DNA of 64,000 nucleotides from Pedobacter sp. BMA (GCF_001027745.1 NZ_LECU01000004.1:434001-498000), one strand, 5' to 3'; positions 35,152-44,403 are shown, counted from the first letter of the stretch. The notes: generated by a model not told the origin, from the letters alone. Program-made: numbers and translations.

Positions 35152-37602
35152 TTAATTTCCCCCTGCCCTGTTTTTGATATCATCGGTAGCTGTACTTCGG
35201 GATCTGGCTGATTTTACATTCTGGTTTCCAAAGTTATAGCTGATACTGAGGTTGGCACGTCTGCTGGTATAATGATTGACGACATTCATGTTCACATTCT
35301 GGTATACCAGGCTTCCTGCCCAGTAATTGGTTAAGAAAATATCATCCATACTCAATCTTAGTTTAAGCTTTTTATCTACCAGGGTTTTCTGCATCCCCGC
35401 GTTGACAGCGTACTGGGTAACGGTTGTTCTTTCTACACCAGATATCCGCGGACTATTCAACCAAAAATTTATTTCAAAAGAAAAATCCTTAGGCAAAGTA
35501 AAAGAACTTGAGCTATACACATTAAAAGCGACCTTGCCTGCACTGTAAGCTGCACCTTCGAGATTCGGATCGTTGAATTTACTGTAATAAACACTGAAAT
35601 TATTCTGGAAATTCCACCATTTAGCAATTTTAACCGGCACACTGATTGCAGCGGAATAGTTTTGAAAACGACCAAGATTCTGGCGGATTACACTGATAAC
35701 ACGAGTGGCATCGTCCTGCTGACTAACCTGTGTGATCATGTCGCGCGTATCGGAATAATTGAGCGACAGTGAATTCTCTTTATAACTATAACTGATTTCG
35801 TAATTGTTGGTAAATTGCGGTTTAAGATAAGGATTACCCTGATCTACAGCCAGCGGATCCAGATAGAAAACAAAAGGGTTCAACTGCTGATAATTCGGAC
35901 GATCGACTCTTCGGCTATACGAATAACGGATATTATGGTTTTCAGTGATTTTCTGGTTCACAAAAGCAGTTGGGAAAAGCGAGAGATAACTGCGGTCGAC
36001 TTCCTTGTTTTCTGTGATCGAGTTGCCGTTCGAGTGAGTATGCTCTGCTCTTAAACCGAGTTGTACTTGCCAAACCTTCCATTCTTTACCAAAATTTACA
36101 TAAGCAGCATTGATATTTTCTTTGTAAATAAATTTATTCGACTTGCCAATATCATTCTGCCAGGTGCCATTAATCAGTTGCTCCGAAAGAAAATCGTTAT
36201 TCGTAACAACATAGCTGCTTTTCAACCCGGTTTCAACTTTAACTGTTTTTGATAAGGGCAATGTTAAATCTGTTTTAGCAGCGTAAACATTGATCTGTGC
36301 ATCTGTATTATTCCTTAAATTAGTTTGATTGGTCAAAGCCCCTCCACTGTTTAAATAACTGGCCAAAAAGTACTCATCTTTCTTGTTTCCGAAATCGGAA
36401 TAATCCACGTCGAAGGTTAAACTTTTACCCTTTTTATCAAAATCATGCTTGATATTAAAGTTTGCGGTGATGTTACTTACCGGCGAAGTTGAATTGGCAT
36501 CCTGAAGAATCGTACTCAGGTTAGCTATCCCGTTCTGAACGGCACTAATATTGGTATTACTGAAATTAGTAAGCTTGGTACTCAATGTATTGGCATCAAC
36601 CATCACGCCAAATACCGTTTTTTCTGATGCGTAATAATCAGCGCCTAATTTGCCTTGAAAACCAGTTCCTTTATTTTTACGATCAAAATTCTGGGTAAGC
36701 AGACTGGCAACACCATTGGCCGATGTTGTCCGGTCCAGATAGGTGTTATTAAATGTCGATTTTGTAGCTATAGCACCATTCCCAAAAATATTCCATTTTC
36801 CCTCACGATGATTGAGGTTAACGTTAATTCCAACCCGGTATAAGTCTTTAGGTGAATTGGGCATGAAGGCTTGCCCGGTATTAAGTGAAGCCGTGCCATT
36901 AGTCCCATAGGCTTTATTCCTTTTAAGCTTAATATTAATGATTCCTGCGTTTCCTGCTGCATCATATTTTGAAGATGGATTGGTAATGAGTTCAATCGTA
37001 GAAATCTGTTCTGCACTCATGTTACTGAGCAGGGCAGTTACATCGGCGCCCGATAGGAAGTTTGTCTTACCATCAATCATCACTAATACCCCGGATTTGT
37101 TATTCAGCTTGATCTGATCACTTTGACGGTCGATCTGCACGCCTGGAGCCTTTTCCAAAACCTCCAATGCTGTTCCCCCTGACGCGGTGATGCTGTTTTC
37201 GACATTTAAAACTGTTTTATCGATCTGGTGCTCGATAAATGGTTTCTTTCCGGAAACATTTACTTCATTTAACTGCTTCGTTAAGCTTTCGATCGCAATG
37301 GCGGGTAACTCTATATCTTCACCCAGCAAAAACGGATTGGTAGTTTTTCGTTTAAAGCCAACTATTGAAACTGAGATCATGTAATCACCCTCTTTTAACT
37401 GAGTAAATTCGAAACGACCATCGATATTGGAAGATATGCGCTTCACCAGACTGGTATCAGGGATTTTATGCAGACTTACTACTGCAAATGGCACGCCGGC
37501 GGACTTTTCATCGATAATTTTCCCCGATAGGTGATGTAATTTTTGGGCAAAGGAAACCCCACATGCCATCAGGCATGCCATAAGCATTAGCAATTTTTTC
37601 AT
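35152..37602 (-). CDS. TonB-dependent receptor, OMP_b-brl_3 (outer-membrane beta-barrel) type
   Basis: 816 residues from the ATG at 37602 (M-K-K-L-L-M-L-M-A...V-S-F-A-Q); the frame reaches 12 codons further without signal-like sequence. It has a CarboxypepD_reg domain (~22-105), a plug (~115-235; A-L-E-V-L-E-K-A-P-G-V-Q-I-D and N-P-S-S-K-Y-D-A-A-G-N-A-G-I-I-N-I-K-L) and a long barrel of the OMP_b-brl_3 group. Members are common in Sphingobacteriaceae without a fixed neighbour or known ligand. The basic C-terminal tail beyond the barrel (~795-816) is slightly unusual for the family. Confidence 0.92.
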   Translation of the reverse strand: MKKLLMLMACLMACGVSFAQKLHHLSGKIIDEKSAGVPFAVVSLHKIPDTSLVKRISSNIDGRFEFTQLKEGDYMISVSIVGFKRKTTNPFLLGEDIELPAIAIESLTKQLNEVNVSGKKPFIEHQIDKTVLNVENSITASGGTALEVLEKAPGVQIDRQSDQIKLNNKSGVLVMIDGKTNFLSGADVTALLSNMSAEQISTIELITNPSSKYDAAGNAGIINIKLKRNKAYGTNGTASLNTGQAFMPNSPKDLYRVGINVNLNHREGKWNIFGNGAIATKSTFNNTYLDRTTSANGVASLLTQNFDRKNKGTGFQGKLGADYYASEKTVFGVMVDANTLSTKLTNFSNTNISAVQNGIANLSTILQDANSTSPVSNITANFNIKHDFDKKGKSLTFDVDYSDFGNKKDEYFLASYLNSGGALTNQTNLRNNTDAQINVYAAKTDLTLPLSKTVKVETGLKSSYVVTNNDFLSEQLINGTWQNDIGKSNKFIYKENINAAYVNFGKEWKVWQVQLGLRAEHTHSNGNSITENKEVDRSYLSLFPTAFVNQKITENHNIRYSYSRRVDRPNYQQLNPFVFYLDPLAVDQGNPYLKPQFTNNYEISYSYKENSLSLNYSDTRDMITQVSQQDDATRVISVIRQNLGRFQNYSAAISVPVKIAKWWNFQNNFSVYYSKFNDPNLEGAAYSAGKVAFNVYSSSSFTLPKDFSFEINFWLNSPRISGVERTTVTQYAVNAGMQKTLVDKKLKLRLSMDDIFLTNYWAGSLVYQNVNMNVVNHYTSRRANLSISYNFGNQNVKSARSRSTATDDIKNRAGGN

Positions 37603-37685
37603 GGTCTGGTAGGTGTGGTTTAAACTAATGGGTGGCAATCGTCCCGGTTCGATAATCTGCGAATCGGGACGATATTTAAAACATG

Positions 37686-39305
37686 TTATTGGTTTTCTGT
37701 ATTCTCTTCAGGGTGGTCTAAATCATACTTACATTTCAAACCTTCTTCGGTCATGATCCAAACGCTGTAATTATTGTGGTCATCTTCGTGATCATTACAA
37801 CTCCAGGCCCAATAGTTATTAATATACCTGTAAGCATCTTCTTTTAAAATAAGCTTTGTGCCAACCGGAATTTCGAAGATTAAGGTTACTTCCTGATTTC
37901 TCCAGTTGGCACCCTTTCTCAGTTCAAATCGTGGGTTGAATACAAAAAGCGAATCTTTTAAATCATAGGTATAGTTTATGTTTTGTGCGTTCTGAAGTGC
38001 TGTTGGAAAGTTTTTCCCCTGCGATTCGTATTTTTTAATTAATCGCGCTGTACCCGTTTCGCTTTTTTCAATGTTAATTCTGATGTTGTTAGGCGATACA
38101 AAAGGGCCGTTTTCAAAATCATCAGTTACGATTTGGTTGCGGTTACCACTGGTAATGTGGTAGGAAACACTATCTTCATGACTGAAATACTTACTTTTAT
38201 CGATATCAATTACGTAAGTAGGCGTAATTTTCAGATCAACAGTTTCGGTTAATTCTGCATGTTGCTTAAACTCAGAAGAAATTCTCGCTGCATGATAACA
38301 AGCGGTGGCTACTCCGGCCAGCCACACAATCAGTAATGCAAAAGAAAGTGTTTTGTTAATGGCCTGTTTATTAAAAGCAACCCTGATTGAAAAGAGAACA
38401 AGAGCCAGTATCGGGATAAACATTACGATGAATGCCGAAAACAGAATTACACCTCTATTGCTCTCATCGATGATGGAGAAGGGAAAATATTCGTAGATGC
38501 TGGAATCCAGGAAACCTTGAAAAGCAGCAACACCAATAATTAAACCAAGCAAAAAGAGTATTCCGAAGAGGATGATGAATCCTGCAATAACCTTGAAAAT
38601 TACCTTTCCGGTTCCGGATATGAACCGGCCCAGCCACTCGAAAAACTCACCGATAAAAATTCCTATTCTGGCAAAGATAGAACCGGTGTGGTTTCCTGCA
38701 TAAGACATCCCGCGTTTAATCGCTTCCAATTCTTCATCCAGGTTTCGTTGAAACCCTTCGAGGTTAGCCGTCTCTCCTTTCATCTCCATTCTCTCAACCC
38801 GCGACTTTGCCTTAGGCATAATGATCCATAGAATTACATAAAGTAATATCCCGGTTCCGCCCAGAAAAGTAAGCAACAGCATGGCCAGTCTGATCCATCG
38901 TGCTTCAGTATTGATATAATGTGCAATGCCTGAACTAACACCTGCCACTACACGATCATCCATGTCACGGTACAATTTCTTTTCGGTGTACTGATGCTGG
39001 TAATTGCTTTCCTGAACAGGCTCTTCCTCAGCATCTTCGGTAGCATCAAAATCTCTGACTTTTCCCATTTGAGCAATAACAGAATTCACATCTGCGGAGT
39101 CAACTACCTGTTTCTTCTGGGCTTCCAGTTGTTCTGTTAGTAATTCGGCAATCCTGTTCTCAATGTCGGTTACGATTTCGAGATCGTCGGCATGATTGGC
39201 AAAATATTGCTTTACCTCATTTAAGTAGGCTTTTAAGAGTTCGTAGGCACTTTCCTCAATATGAATGATGGTGTTTCCTATATTTATGATGATGGTCTTT
39301 TCCAT
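37686..39305 (-). CDS. PspC-domain membrane protein
   Basis: 539 residues. The cytoplasmic N-terminal ~100 residues contain an I-x-x-R-I-A-E-L helix pair. The PspC domain follows (~110-167; K-L-Y-R-D-M-D-D-R-V-V-A-G-V-S-S-G-I-A-H-Y...I-I-M-P-K-A). There are about four more membrane segments (~235-345) and a C-terminal extracytoplasmic beta region that resembles an adhesin/auto-transporter-like repeat-free domain. In Bacteroidetes, PspC proteins are often paired with a PadR regulator, as here (12-base gap). They are envelope-stress-linked in other phyla; the role here is inferred. Confidence 0.9.
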   Translation of the reverse strand: MEKTIIINIGNTIIHIEESAYELLKAYLNEVKQYFANHADDLEIVTDIENRIAELLTEQLEAQKKQVVDSADVNSVIAQMGKVRDFDATEDAEEEPVQESNYQHQYTEKKLYRDMDDRVVAGVSSGIAHYINTEARWIRLAMLLLTFLGGTGILLYVILWIIMPKAKSRVERMEMKGETANLEGFQRNLDEELEAIKRGMSYAGNHTGSIFARIGIFIGEFFEWLGRFISGTGKVIFKVIAGFIILFGILFLLGLIIGVAAFQGFLDSSIYEYFPFSIIDESNRGVILFSAFIVMFIPILALVLFSIRVAFNKQAINKTLSFALLIVWLAGVATACYHAARISSEFKQHAELTETVDLKITPTYVIDIDKSKYFSHEDSVSYHITSGNRNQIVTDDFENGPFVSPNNIRINIEKSETGTARLIKKYESQGKNFPTALQNAQNINYTYDLKDSLFVFNPRFELRKGANWRNQEVTLIFEIPVGTKLILKEDAYRYINNYWAWSCNDHEDDHNNYSVWIMTEEGLKCKYDLDHPEENTENQ

Positions 39306-39317
39306 TTCGTTTACTGA

Positions 39318-39653
39318 TTATGAGCTGGCTCCGGTTTGAGATACACCCACAGCATAAGCCAGTTCCTGCCAGGTTTGATCTAATTTTGATAATATTTCTC
39401 TGCCTTCTTCTGTTAAGACATAATATTTGCGTGGTGGGCCTGAGGTAGATTCTACCCAGTTATAGCTTAACAAACCATTGTTCTTAAGCCTGGTTAATAA
39501 TGGATATAGTGTACCCTCAACGATTAATAATTTTGCCGCACGTAATTCGGCAATAATATCTGAGGCATAAATTTCTCCTCTCGAAATGATTGATAAAACA
39601 CAGTATTCCAGAATTCCCTTCCGCATTTGCGTTTGCGTATTTTCTGCTATCAT
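39318..39653 (-). CDS. PadR-family transcriptional regulator
   Basis: 111 residues, a winged-helix repressor. Signatures: K-G-I-L-E-Y-C-V-L-S-I-I, Y-A-S-D-I-I-A-E-L, V-E-G-T-L-Y-P-L-L-T-R-L-K-N-N-G-L-L (recognition helix) and P-P-R-K-Y-Y-V-L-T-E-E-G. It is the first gene of an operon with PspC. A perfect inverted repeat covers the expected -33 region of its own promoter, so autoregulation is likely. Confidence 0.95.
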   Translation of the reverse strand: MIAENTQTQMRKGILEYCVLSIISRGEIYASDIIAELRAAKLLIVEGTLYPLLTRLKNNGLLSYNWVESTSGPPRKYYVLTEEGREILSKLDQTWQELAYAVGVSQTGASS

Positions 39654-39657
39654 AATA

Positions 39658-39699
39658 CAAAGATATATGTTTTATAATGTACTATGCAATACATAGTAC
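39658..39699 (-). promoter_or_regulatory. padR promoter with palindromic operator
   Basis: -7 box TATCTTTG on the minus strand (39658-39665), seven bases before the ATG at 39653. Upstream is a perfect palindrome GTACTATG (39679-39686) n5 CATAGTAC (39692-39699). PadR proteins bind such repeats, and its placement over the -33 region fits repression of padR-pspC. Confidence 0.65.
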
Positions 39700-39977
39700 T
39701 GTATCAAATGAATAATAACGAATAACTAACTATTATACAGGCAATTAATTTTATATATAAAATTTAGATGGTCTTTAATAGCCTTAAAAAAAGCCAGGAA
39801 TTGATGAATTTACCTAACTTGGCCTTTGGCATCACACTATACAATCAGGGTGTAAATGCTTTGATGACGACCGCCTTCGGGATCAGGATTATTTGTTAGA
39901 CCACCACACAACCCCACCATATAAATACGATAGATTTAATATATTTTGATAATTTTGCATCGTCATAACTTATTTTC
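39700..39977. other. intergenic region between padR and the permease
   Basis: No gene with recognisable homology. It contains a weak hairpin (AAGCCAGG...TTGGCC near 39790-39825) and, just before the permease, TAATTTTG (39950-39957), a -7 box candidate. A 43-codon open frame at 39768-39899 shows no features that support it as a gene. Confidence 0.4.
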
Positions 39978-41432
39978 ATGAAAAAATCTATAGCTAGCAT
40001 TGTTGCAGAGGCAAATCAAAGTGGCGAAGGGACACTTAAAAGAACACTAGGTCCGGTAAACCTCATTTTAATAGGGGTTGGTTTAACGCTTGGTGCAGGG
40101 TTGTTCTCCATTACTGGTTTAGCGGCAGCAGACCATTCTGGCCCGGCGGTAACGCTTTCATTTGTAATTGCTGCCCTCGGTTGTGGTTTTGCAGCATTAT
40201 GTTATGCAGAATTTGCATCCATGATCCCGGTTGCAGGAAGTGCCTATACCTATTCTTACGCCACAATGGGTGAGCTATTTGCCTGGATCATCGGATGGGA
40301 TTTAGTTTTGGAATATTCAGTTGGCTGCGCAACGGTAGCCATTAGCTGGTCGCAATATTTAACAAAATTTCTGGGAAGCCTCGGAATTTACCTACCTCCA
40401 CAACTTACTTTATCTCCTTTTGAAACAGGGAAACTTGCTGATGGATCAGTTGTTCACGGTATGATTAACATTCCCGCGGCTTTAGTTGTGGTATTAATGA
40501 CAGCAATATTGATTCGCGGAACCAAAGGATCGGCCATTGTAAATGGCATCATTGTTTTCCTAAAGGTTGGCGTAGTACTGGTATTTATCGCGTTAGGCTG
40601 GAAATACATTAACCCTGCAAATTACCATCCTTATATCCCTGAAAATACTGGTACGTTCGGTCAGTTCGGCTGGAGTGGTGTTCTACGTGGTGCCGGACTG
40701 GTATTTTTCGTGTTTATAGGTTTTGATGCGGTAGCCGCTTCAGCTCAGGAGACAAAAAACCCAGCCCGGGATTTACCCATCGGCATTATTGGATCCCTTT
40801 TAGTTTGCACAGTTTTATTTGGCTTGTTTGGCCATGTGATGACGGGTTTAGCAAACTATAAAGAATTTGCAAACAGTGGCGCGCCTGTTGCGATTGCAAT
40901 AGAGAAAACGCCCTACGGCTGGCTGAGCCAGGCAATCATCCTCGCTATTCTCATCGGCTACACTTCGGTTATTCTGATTGACTTGATGGCGCAGTCAAGA
41001 ATGTTTTACTCCATTAGTAAGGATGGGTTACTGCCAAAAATGTTTTCCGATGTGCACAGCAAGTTTAAAACACCATGGAAATCAAACATAATCCTTTGCA
41101 TTTTCATAGGCCTATTTGCAGCATTTGTTCCGATGAATGTTGTAGGAGAAATGACGAGCATCGGCACACTACTTGCCTTTTTGATGGTTTGTGCCGGAAT
41201 TTTAATTCTGAGAACAACCAATCCGGAAGCAGAACGTCCGTTTAAAGTTCCCTTTGTACCACTCATACCTATTCTCGGTATTTTAACATGTATTGCCATG
41301 ATGGCTTTTCTACCTTGGGAAACCTGGTTAAGGTTAGCAGTATGGCTGATTATTGGTTTAGCCATTTATTTTGGATACGGCAGAAAAAACAGTAAATTAA
41401 ACCGTGTTGCACAAGAGGAAACGCCGGGCTAA
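39978..41432 (+). CDS. APC-superfamily amino acid permease (cationic-type)
   Basis: 484 residues with 12 or more membrane segments. Signatures: G-L-T-L-G-A-G-L-F-S-I-T-G (unwound helix 1 for substrate binding), C-Y-A-E-F-A-S-M-I-P-V-A-G-S-A-Y-T-Y-S-Y (helix 2-3 block), F-F-V-F-I-G-F-D-A-V-A-A-S-A-Q-E-T-K-N-P-A-R-D and P-F-K-V-P-F-V-P in the C-terminal part. It most resembles the cationic amino acid transporter (CAT/YfnA) branch. It imports amino acids with protons or sodium; the exact substrate is unknown. Confidence 0.92.
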   Translation: MKKSIASIVAEANQSGEGTLKRTLGPVNLILIGVGLTLGAGLFSITGLAAADHSGPAVTLSFVIAALGCGFAALCYAEFASMIPVAGSAYTYSYATMGELFAWIIGWDLVLEYSVGCATVAISWSQYLTKFLGSLGIYLPPQLTLSPFETGKLADGSVVHGMINIPAALVVVLMTAILIRGTKGSAIVNGIIVFLKVGVVLVFIALGWKYINPANYHPYIPENTGTFGQFGWSGVLRGAGLVFFVFIGFDAVAASAQETKNPARDLPIGIIGSLLVCTVLFGLFGHVMTGLANYKEFANSGAPVAIAIEKTPYGWLSQAIILAILIGYTSVILIDLMAQSRMFYSISKDGLLPKMFSDVHSKFKTPWKSNIILCIFIGLFAAFVPMNVVGEMTSIGTLLAFLMVCAGILILRTTNPEAERPFKVPFVPLIPILGILTCIAMMAFLPWETWLRLAVWLIIGLAIYFGYGRKNSKLNRVAQEETPG

Positions 41433-41572
41433 TGTACTCATAAATAAAACGATAGGACAGCAGATTGTTCGAATAAACATACAGCTTTAAAACTTGTTAC
41501 GATTAAGCGATGTGGTTTATAACCGTATAAATATCAAATAATTAACAAAAAAATACAAGTTATCAACATTTG

Positions 41573-41610
41573 AACAAATCCTAAGTGCTTTGGCTTAGGA
41601 TTTGTTTTGT
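41573..41610 (+). terminator. intrinsic terminator-like hairpin
   Basis: Perfect 13-bp stem AACAAATCCTAAG (41573-41585) / CTTAGGATTTGTT (41594-41606) with an eight-base loop, followed by TTGTG. It is 140 bases after the permease and immediately before the small membrane-protein ORF. Confidence 0.65.
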
Positions 41611-41637
41611 GAAAAGTAACCTATAAAAACTTTTCAT

Positions 41638-41805
41638 ATGATTATTAAATTGGATATATCTGCAATCAGACTGGTAAGACCGAAGGCGGAAACAACGACA
41701 AAGAAAACAGTAACTCCTTTAACCAAAGAGCAGTGGATAACGGCCGATAGAATAGTAATGGCAACGATGTTTATCGCAACAATTGCAGCGGCAATAGTAT
41801 TCTAA
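41638..41805 (+). CDS. small hypothetical membrane protein, 55 residues
   Basis: ATG 41638 to TAA 41805. The N-terminal ~34 residues are basic and polar (R-L-V-R-P-K-A-E-T-T-T-K-K), followed by a single hydrophobic segment (~38-55; I-V-M-A-T-M-F-I-A-T-I-A-A-A-I-V-F) reaching the C-terminus. This is the shape of a tail-anchored or single-span small protein. The ATG follows AAAAACTTTTCAT. No family is recognised. Its stop is 14 bases from the convergent flavoprotein gene. Confidence 0.5.
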   Translation: MIIKLDISAIRLVRPKAETTTKKTVTPLTKEQWITADRIVMATMFIATIAAAIVF

Positions 41806-41818
41806 TTACTGTGATCGA

Positions 41819-42715
41819 TCAAAAATCTTCTCCAGTCAATTCCTTATTGATCATGACTCCGGCAAGCGTACCTGATGCTGCCGCTGCAGACAGCGTTCTC
41901 ATGAGCGTGGTGCAATCTCCTGCCGCATAAATACCGTCAACATTAGTCCTTTGTTGCTCATCTACCTTAATTGTATTCAAGTTTGTTATCGACAGTCCTA
42001 ACTGGGTTTCGAAATTAAGATGCTGCATAATTTCCCCTCTGGCGTAAACCGCCTTTAAGGGCAATCTCTTATTACCCCTGAAGACTATACTTTTCAACAT
42101 ACCGTTTTCGTGCTCAAAAGCTACAATCTCGTCTTCAATTATAGGGATTGACCTGGACTTTAATCTTTCTGTCTGCTCAACCGTTAACTTAGATATTCCA
42201 TTGGTGAGCAGTGTAAGGTCTTTATTCCAGTTCCATAGTGTACGTGCCATTTCAAAAGCATGGTCCCCATTCATGAACAGTCCAATTTTCTCATCTTTAA
42301 ATTCATATCCATGGCAATATGGACAATGGATAACAGATATGGCCCAGCAATCTGCAAAACCTTCAATATCGGATAGAACATCCTTTAAACCTGTAGCAAT
42401 AAGCAGTTTGCGCGCCTGGAAACTCCTCCCACTTTCCAATTGAACGGAAAAATGATTCTGCTCTTTCTTAGTTGAGCTGACCATTCCTTCAAGAAATCTA
42501 ATCGTTGGATATTTTAAAACGTCGGCTTTAGCTTTCGCTGATATATTTGCTGGCGACTCCCCATCGTGTGTTAAAAAATTATGAGCGTGTGGCGTTTGTC
42601 TGTTACAGGGTTTTCCGGCATCAATCACGAGCACATTCCTTCTTGCCCGTCCAAGCGCTAGCGCAGCTGATAAACCAGCATAACTTCCACCGATTATTAT
42701 TACATCAAAATCCAT
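41819..42715 (-). CDS. thioredoxin-reductase-like FAD/NAD(P) oxidoreductase
   Basis: 298 residues, full length for the TrxB-like group. FAD motif I-I-I-G-G-S-Y-A-G-L-S-A-A, redox pair C131-P-Y-C134 in I-H-C-P-Y-C-H-G-Y-E, and C-terminal G-I-Y-A-A-G-D-C. The H-C-P-Y-C-H-G-Y-E signature marks the branch of TrxR-like enzymes that includes low-potential oxidases rather than classical TrxB, and the NAD-binding part lacks a clean G-x-G-x-x-G. Electron partner unknown. A palindrome at 42756-42774 is a likely operator upstream. Confidence 0.88.
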   Translation of the reverse strand: MDFDVIIIGGSYAGLSAALALGRARRNVLVIDAGKPCNRQTPHAHNFLTHDGESPANISAKAKADVLKYPTIRFLEGMVSSTKKEQNHFSVQLESGRSFQARKLLIATGLKDVLSDIEGFADCWAISVIHCPYCHGYEFKDEKIGLFMNGDHAFEMARTLWNWNKDLTLLTNGISKLTVEQTERLKSRSIPIIEDEIVAFEHENGMLKSIVFRGNKRLPLKAVYARGEIMQHLNFETQLGLSITNLNTIKVDEQQRTNVDGIYAAGDCTTLMRTLSAAAASGTLAGVMINKELTGEDF

Positions 42716-42755
42716 ATCATTTTTTTTGATGTAAAAATCATAAACTAATTAAACA

Positions 42756-42774
42756 AATGCAATATAGTTGCATT
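42756..42774. promoter_or_regulatory. palindrome AATGCAA-n5-TTGCATT, possible operator of the TrxR-like gene
   Basis: Seven-base perfect arms 42756-42762 and 42768-42774, 41 bases before the TrxR-like ATG at 42715 and 10 bases from the end of the upstream methyltransferase. The spacing and AT-rich context suit a dimeric repressor. Confidence 0.45.
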
Positions 42775-42783
42775 ATATAATTG

Positions 42784-43410
42784 TCATTTTTGATAAATGG
42801 TGGCCCTGATAAACTTCCCGTAATAAAATTGATCTTCAACAGTAGTGTAATTGGCTCTTAGAAAATAACCCGACATATCAATCAGCCTTTTAGCCTCAAC
42901 ATGACTAATGATGTTAAAAAAAGTATACATCAGCTTAAGGAAAATTTTTTTCCACCAGATACCTTGCTTTTGTTGCAGACTGAAATCGACCATAAACCAG
43001 AAACCACCATTTATTAGTTGCTGATGTAGTTTATTAAAAACAATCTCCGCTCGTTGCAAAGAAAAGTTATCAAATAGAAATGGGGTAATAATCACATCGA
43101 AAAAATGATCTGCAATGTATACTTCTATTGCCGAGTGGATAAAATCGACGTTATTTACACGACAATTTCTTTTTTTAGAAAGTGCGAGCATTGTTGTTGA
43201 GATCTCAACATAGGTGATGTGCAGTCCCGAAGGGTGTATCTTCGCTATTTCCTCCAGGATCCAGCCAGTCCCTCCCCCGGCAATAAGCACTGTTGAATTT
43301 TTTGGAATTTGTTTCAACTGACTGATCTGTGCATTGACTTGTGACCGGGAAAATACCAAACGACTCAAAAAATCGTATCGGGAAGCTATCTTACTATAAT
43401 CATTTAACAA
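42784..43410 (-). CDS. class I SAM-dependent methyltransferase
   Basis: 208 residues. Starts with N-D-Y-S-K-I-A-S-R-Y-D-F-L, a helix typical of UbiE/MenG-like methyltransferases; the SAM-binding loop is V-L-I-A-G-G-G-T-G-W (41-50). Then E-I-S-T-T-M-L-A-L-S (acidic motif II region) and V-D-F-I-H-S-A-I-E-V. It is downstream of a UbiA-like membrane protein on the same strand with an 81-base gap, so the two may modify a common prenylated or lipid product. Substrate unknown. Confidence 0.88.
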   Translation of the reverse strand: MLNDYSKIASRYDFLSRLVFSRSQVNAQISQLKQIPKNSTVLIAGGGTGWILEEIAKIHPSGLHITYVEISTTMLALSKKRNCRVNNVDFIHSAIEVYIADHFFDVIITPFLFDNFSLQRAEIVFNKLHQQLINGGFWFMVDFSLQQKQGIWWKKIFLKLMYTFFNIISHVEAKRLIDMSGYFLRANYTTVEDQFYYGKFIRATIYQK

Positions 43411-43491
43411 AACTTGAAGTTTTAATGGTCAGGAATATGATGTTCTATCTAAGTTAATGAATATCATGTGTTGTTGCAGGTTGAAAACAAA

Positions 43492-44403
43492 TCATTGAAC
43501 AAACTGCATTCCAATGATACCACAGACTGCTTTAAATAATATTAAGCCATCAATAACCATCAGATAGTAAAGGATATTCTGGCGTTTGTGCATGGAATAC
43601 GCGATATAAATGGTTGCTACAAATGGTAGTACGTTACACAATACCTGCGGAATTCCAAAACCTTTATAACTGGCAAAAATCCCCAGAGAAACCAGGCCAA
43701 TAATGAGTAAAGGAATTAATATATTAAATATGGTTTTACGTAATCCATAACGCACAACAAAGGTCCGCAGGTGCTTATTGGCATCGGTTGGATAATCTTT
43801 GATGTCAAAAATAATGGCGTTAACAGTACAGAACATCCAATTTTTAATAAACAACCATGTCCACAAAACCGAGTCGTGATAATTAATACCCGTCTCGATT
43901 TTCAGCATAATGAGGGGCAATACATTGGCACAACAAGCCCACACAAAGCCGATTACAAAGGCCTTAAACCAGCCTGTATTCCGGAGGTTAATATTCAGAA
44001 AAGAGCGTGGCAGTAAACCATAGTAAAGTATAGCTGCAATAAGTATAACTCCAATGGCTACCCAATAAAGCAGTGGCAAATTTAAGATGTGGTAAAAATT
44101 AGCATAAAATAGGCTTACCGCCAGTATTGCACACAATACGGATAAAATGAGCTGACTAAAACCGATCAGTTTCTGATGTTCATAATACCACTGTGTTCTT
44201 GGGTTTGTTGCAGAGGGTTGGGTAGAAACCTTACTGTAAGCATAGGTATAGTAAATGGTTGGCGCAAGAAACAATAACAGAAAATAGTTGACTGAATTGA
44301 ACGGCAGACGCAACTGGATTGTAGCTTCTAAAGTTAGTGCAACCGCCAGTATACCCACGAAGTAGTTCCCAAAGAAGATGAAGCGAATAATCTTACTGAC
44401 CAT
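43492..44403 (-). CDS. UbiA-like polytopic membrane protein
   Basis: 303 residues with about nine hydrophobic segments. The C-terminal half contains N-A-I-I-F-D200-I-K-D203-Y-P-T-D207, equivalent to the second aspartate motif of UbiA prenyltransferases (prenyl-diphosphate binding). The first motif (NDxxDxxxD) is not recognisable; at its expected place is Y-Y-T-Y-A-Y-S-K. It may have altered or lost transferase activity. It pairs with the downstream methyltransferase. Function unknown. Confidence 0.72.
   Translation of the reverse strand: MVSKIIRFIFFGNYFVGILAVALTLEATIQLRLPFNSVNYFLLLFLAPTIYYTYAYSKVSTQPSATNPRTQWYYEHQKLIGFSQLILSVLCAILAVSLFYANFYHILNLPLLYWVAIGVILIAAILYYGLLPRSFLNINLRNTGWFKAFVIGFVWACCANVLPLIMLKIETGINYHDSVLWTWLFIKNWMFCTVNAIIFDIKDYPTDANKHLRTFVVRYGLRKTIFNILIPLLIIGLVSLGIFASYKGFGIPQVLCNVLPFVATIYIAYSMHKRQNILYYLMVIDGLILFKAVCGIIGMQFVQ

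Noticed and set aside
39768..39899. 43-codon open frame in the padR-permease spacer
   Set aside because: No signal peptide, membrane span, known motif or clear initiation region; length is within chance for this composition.
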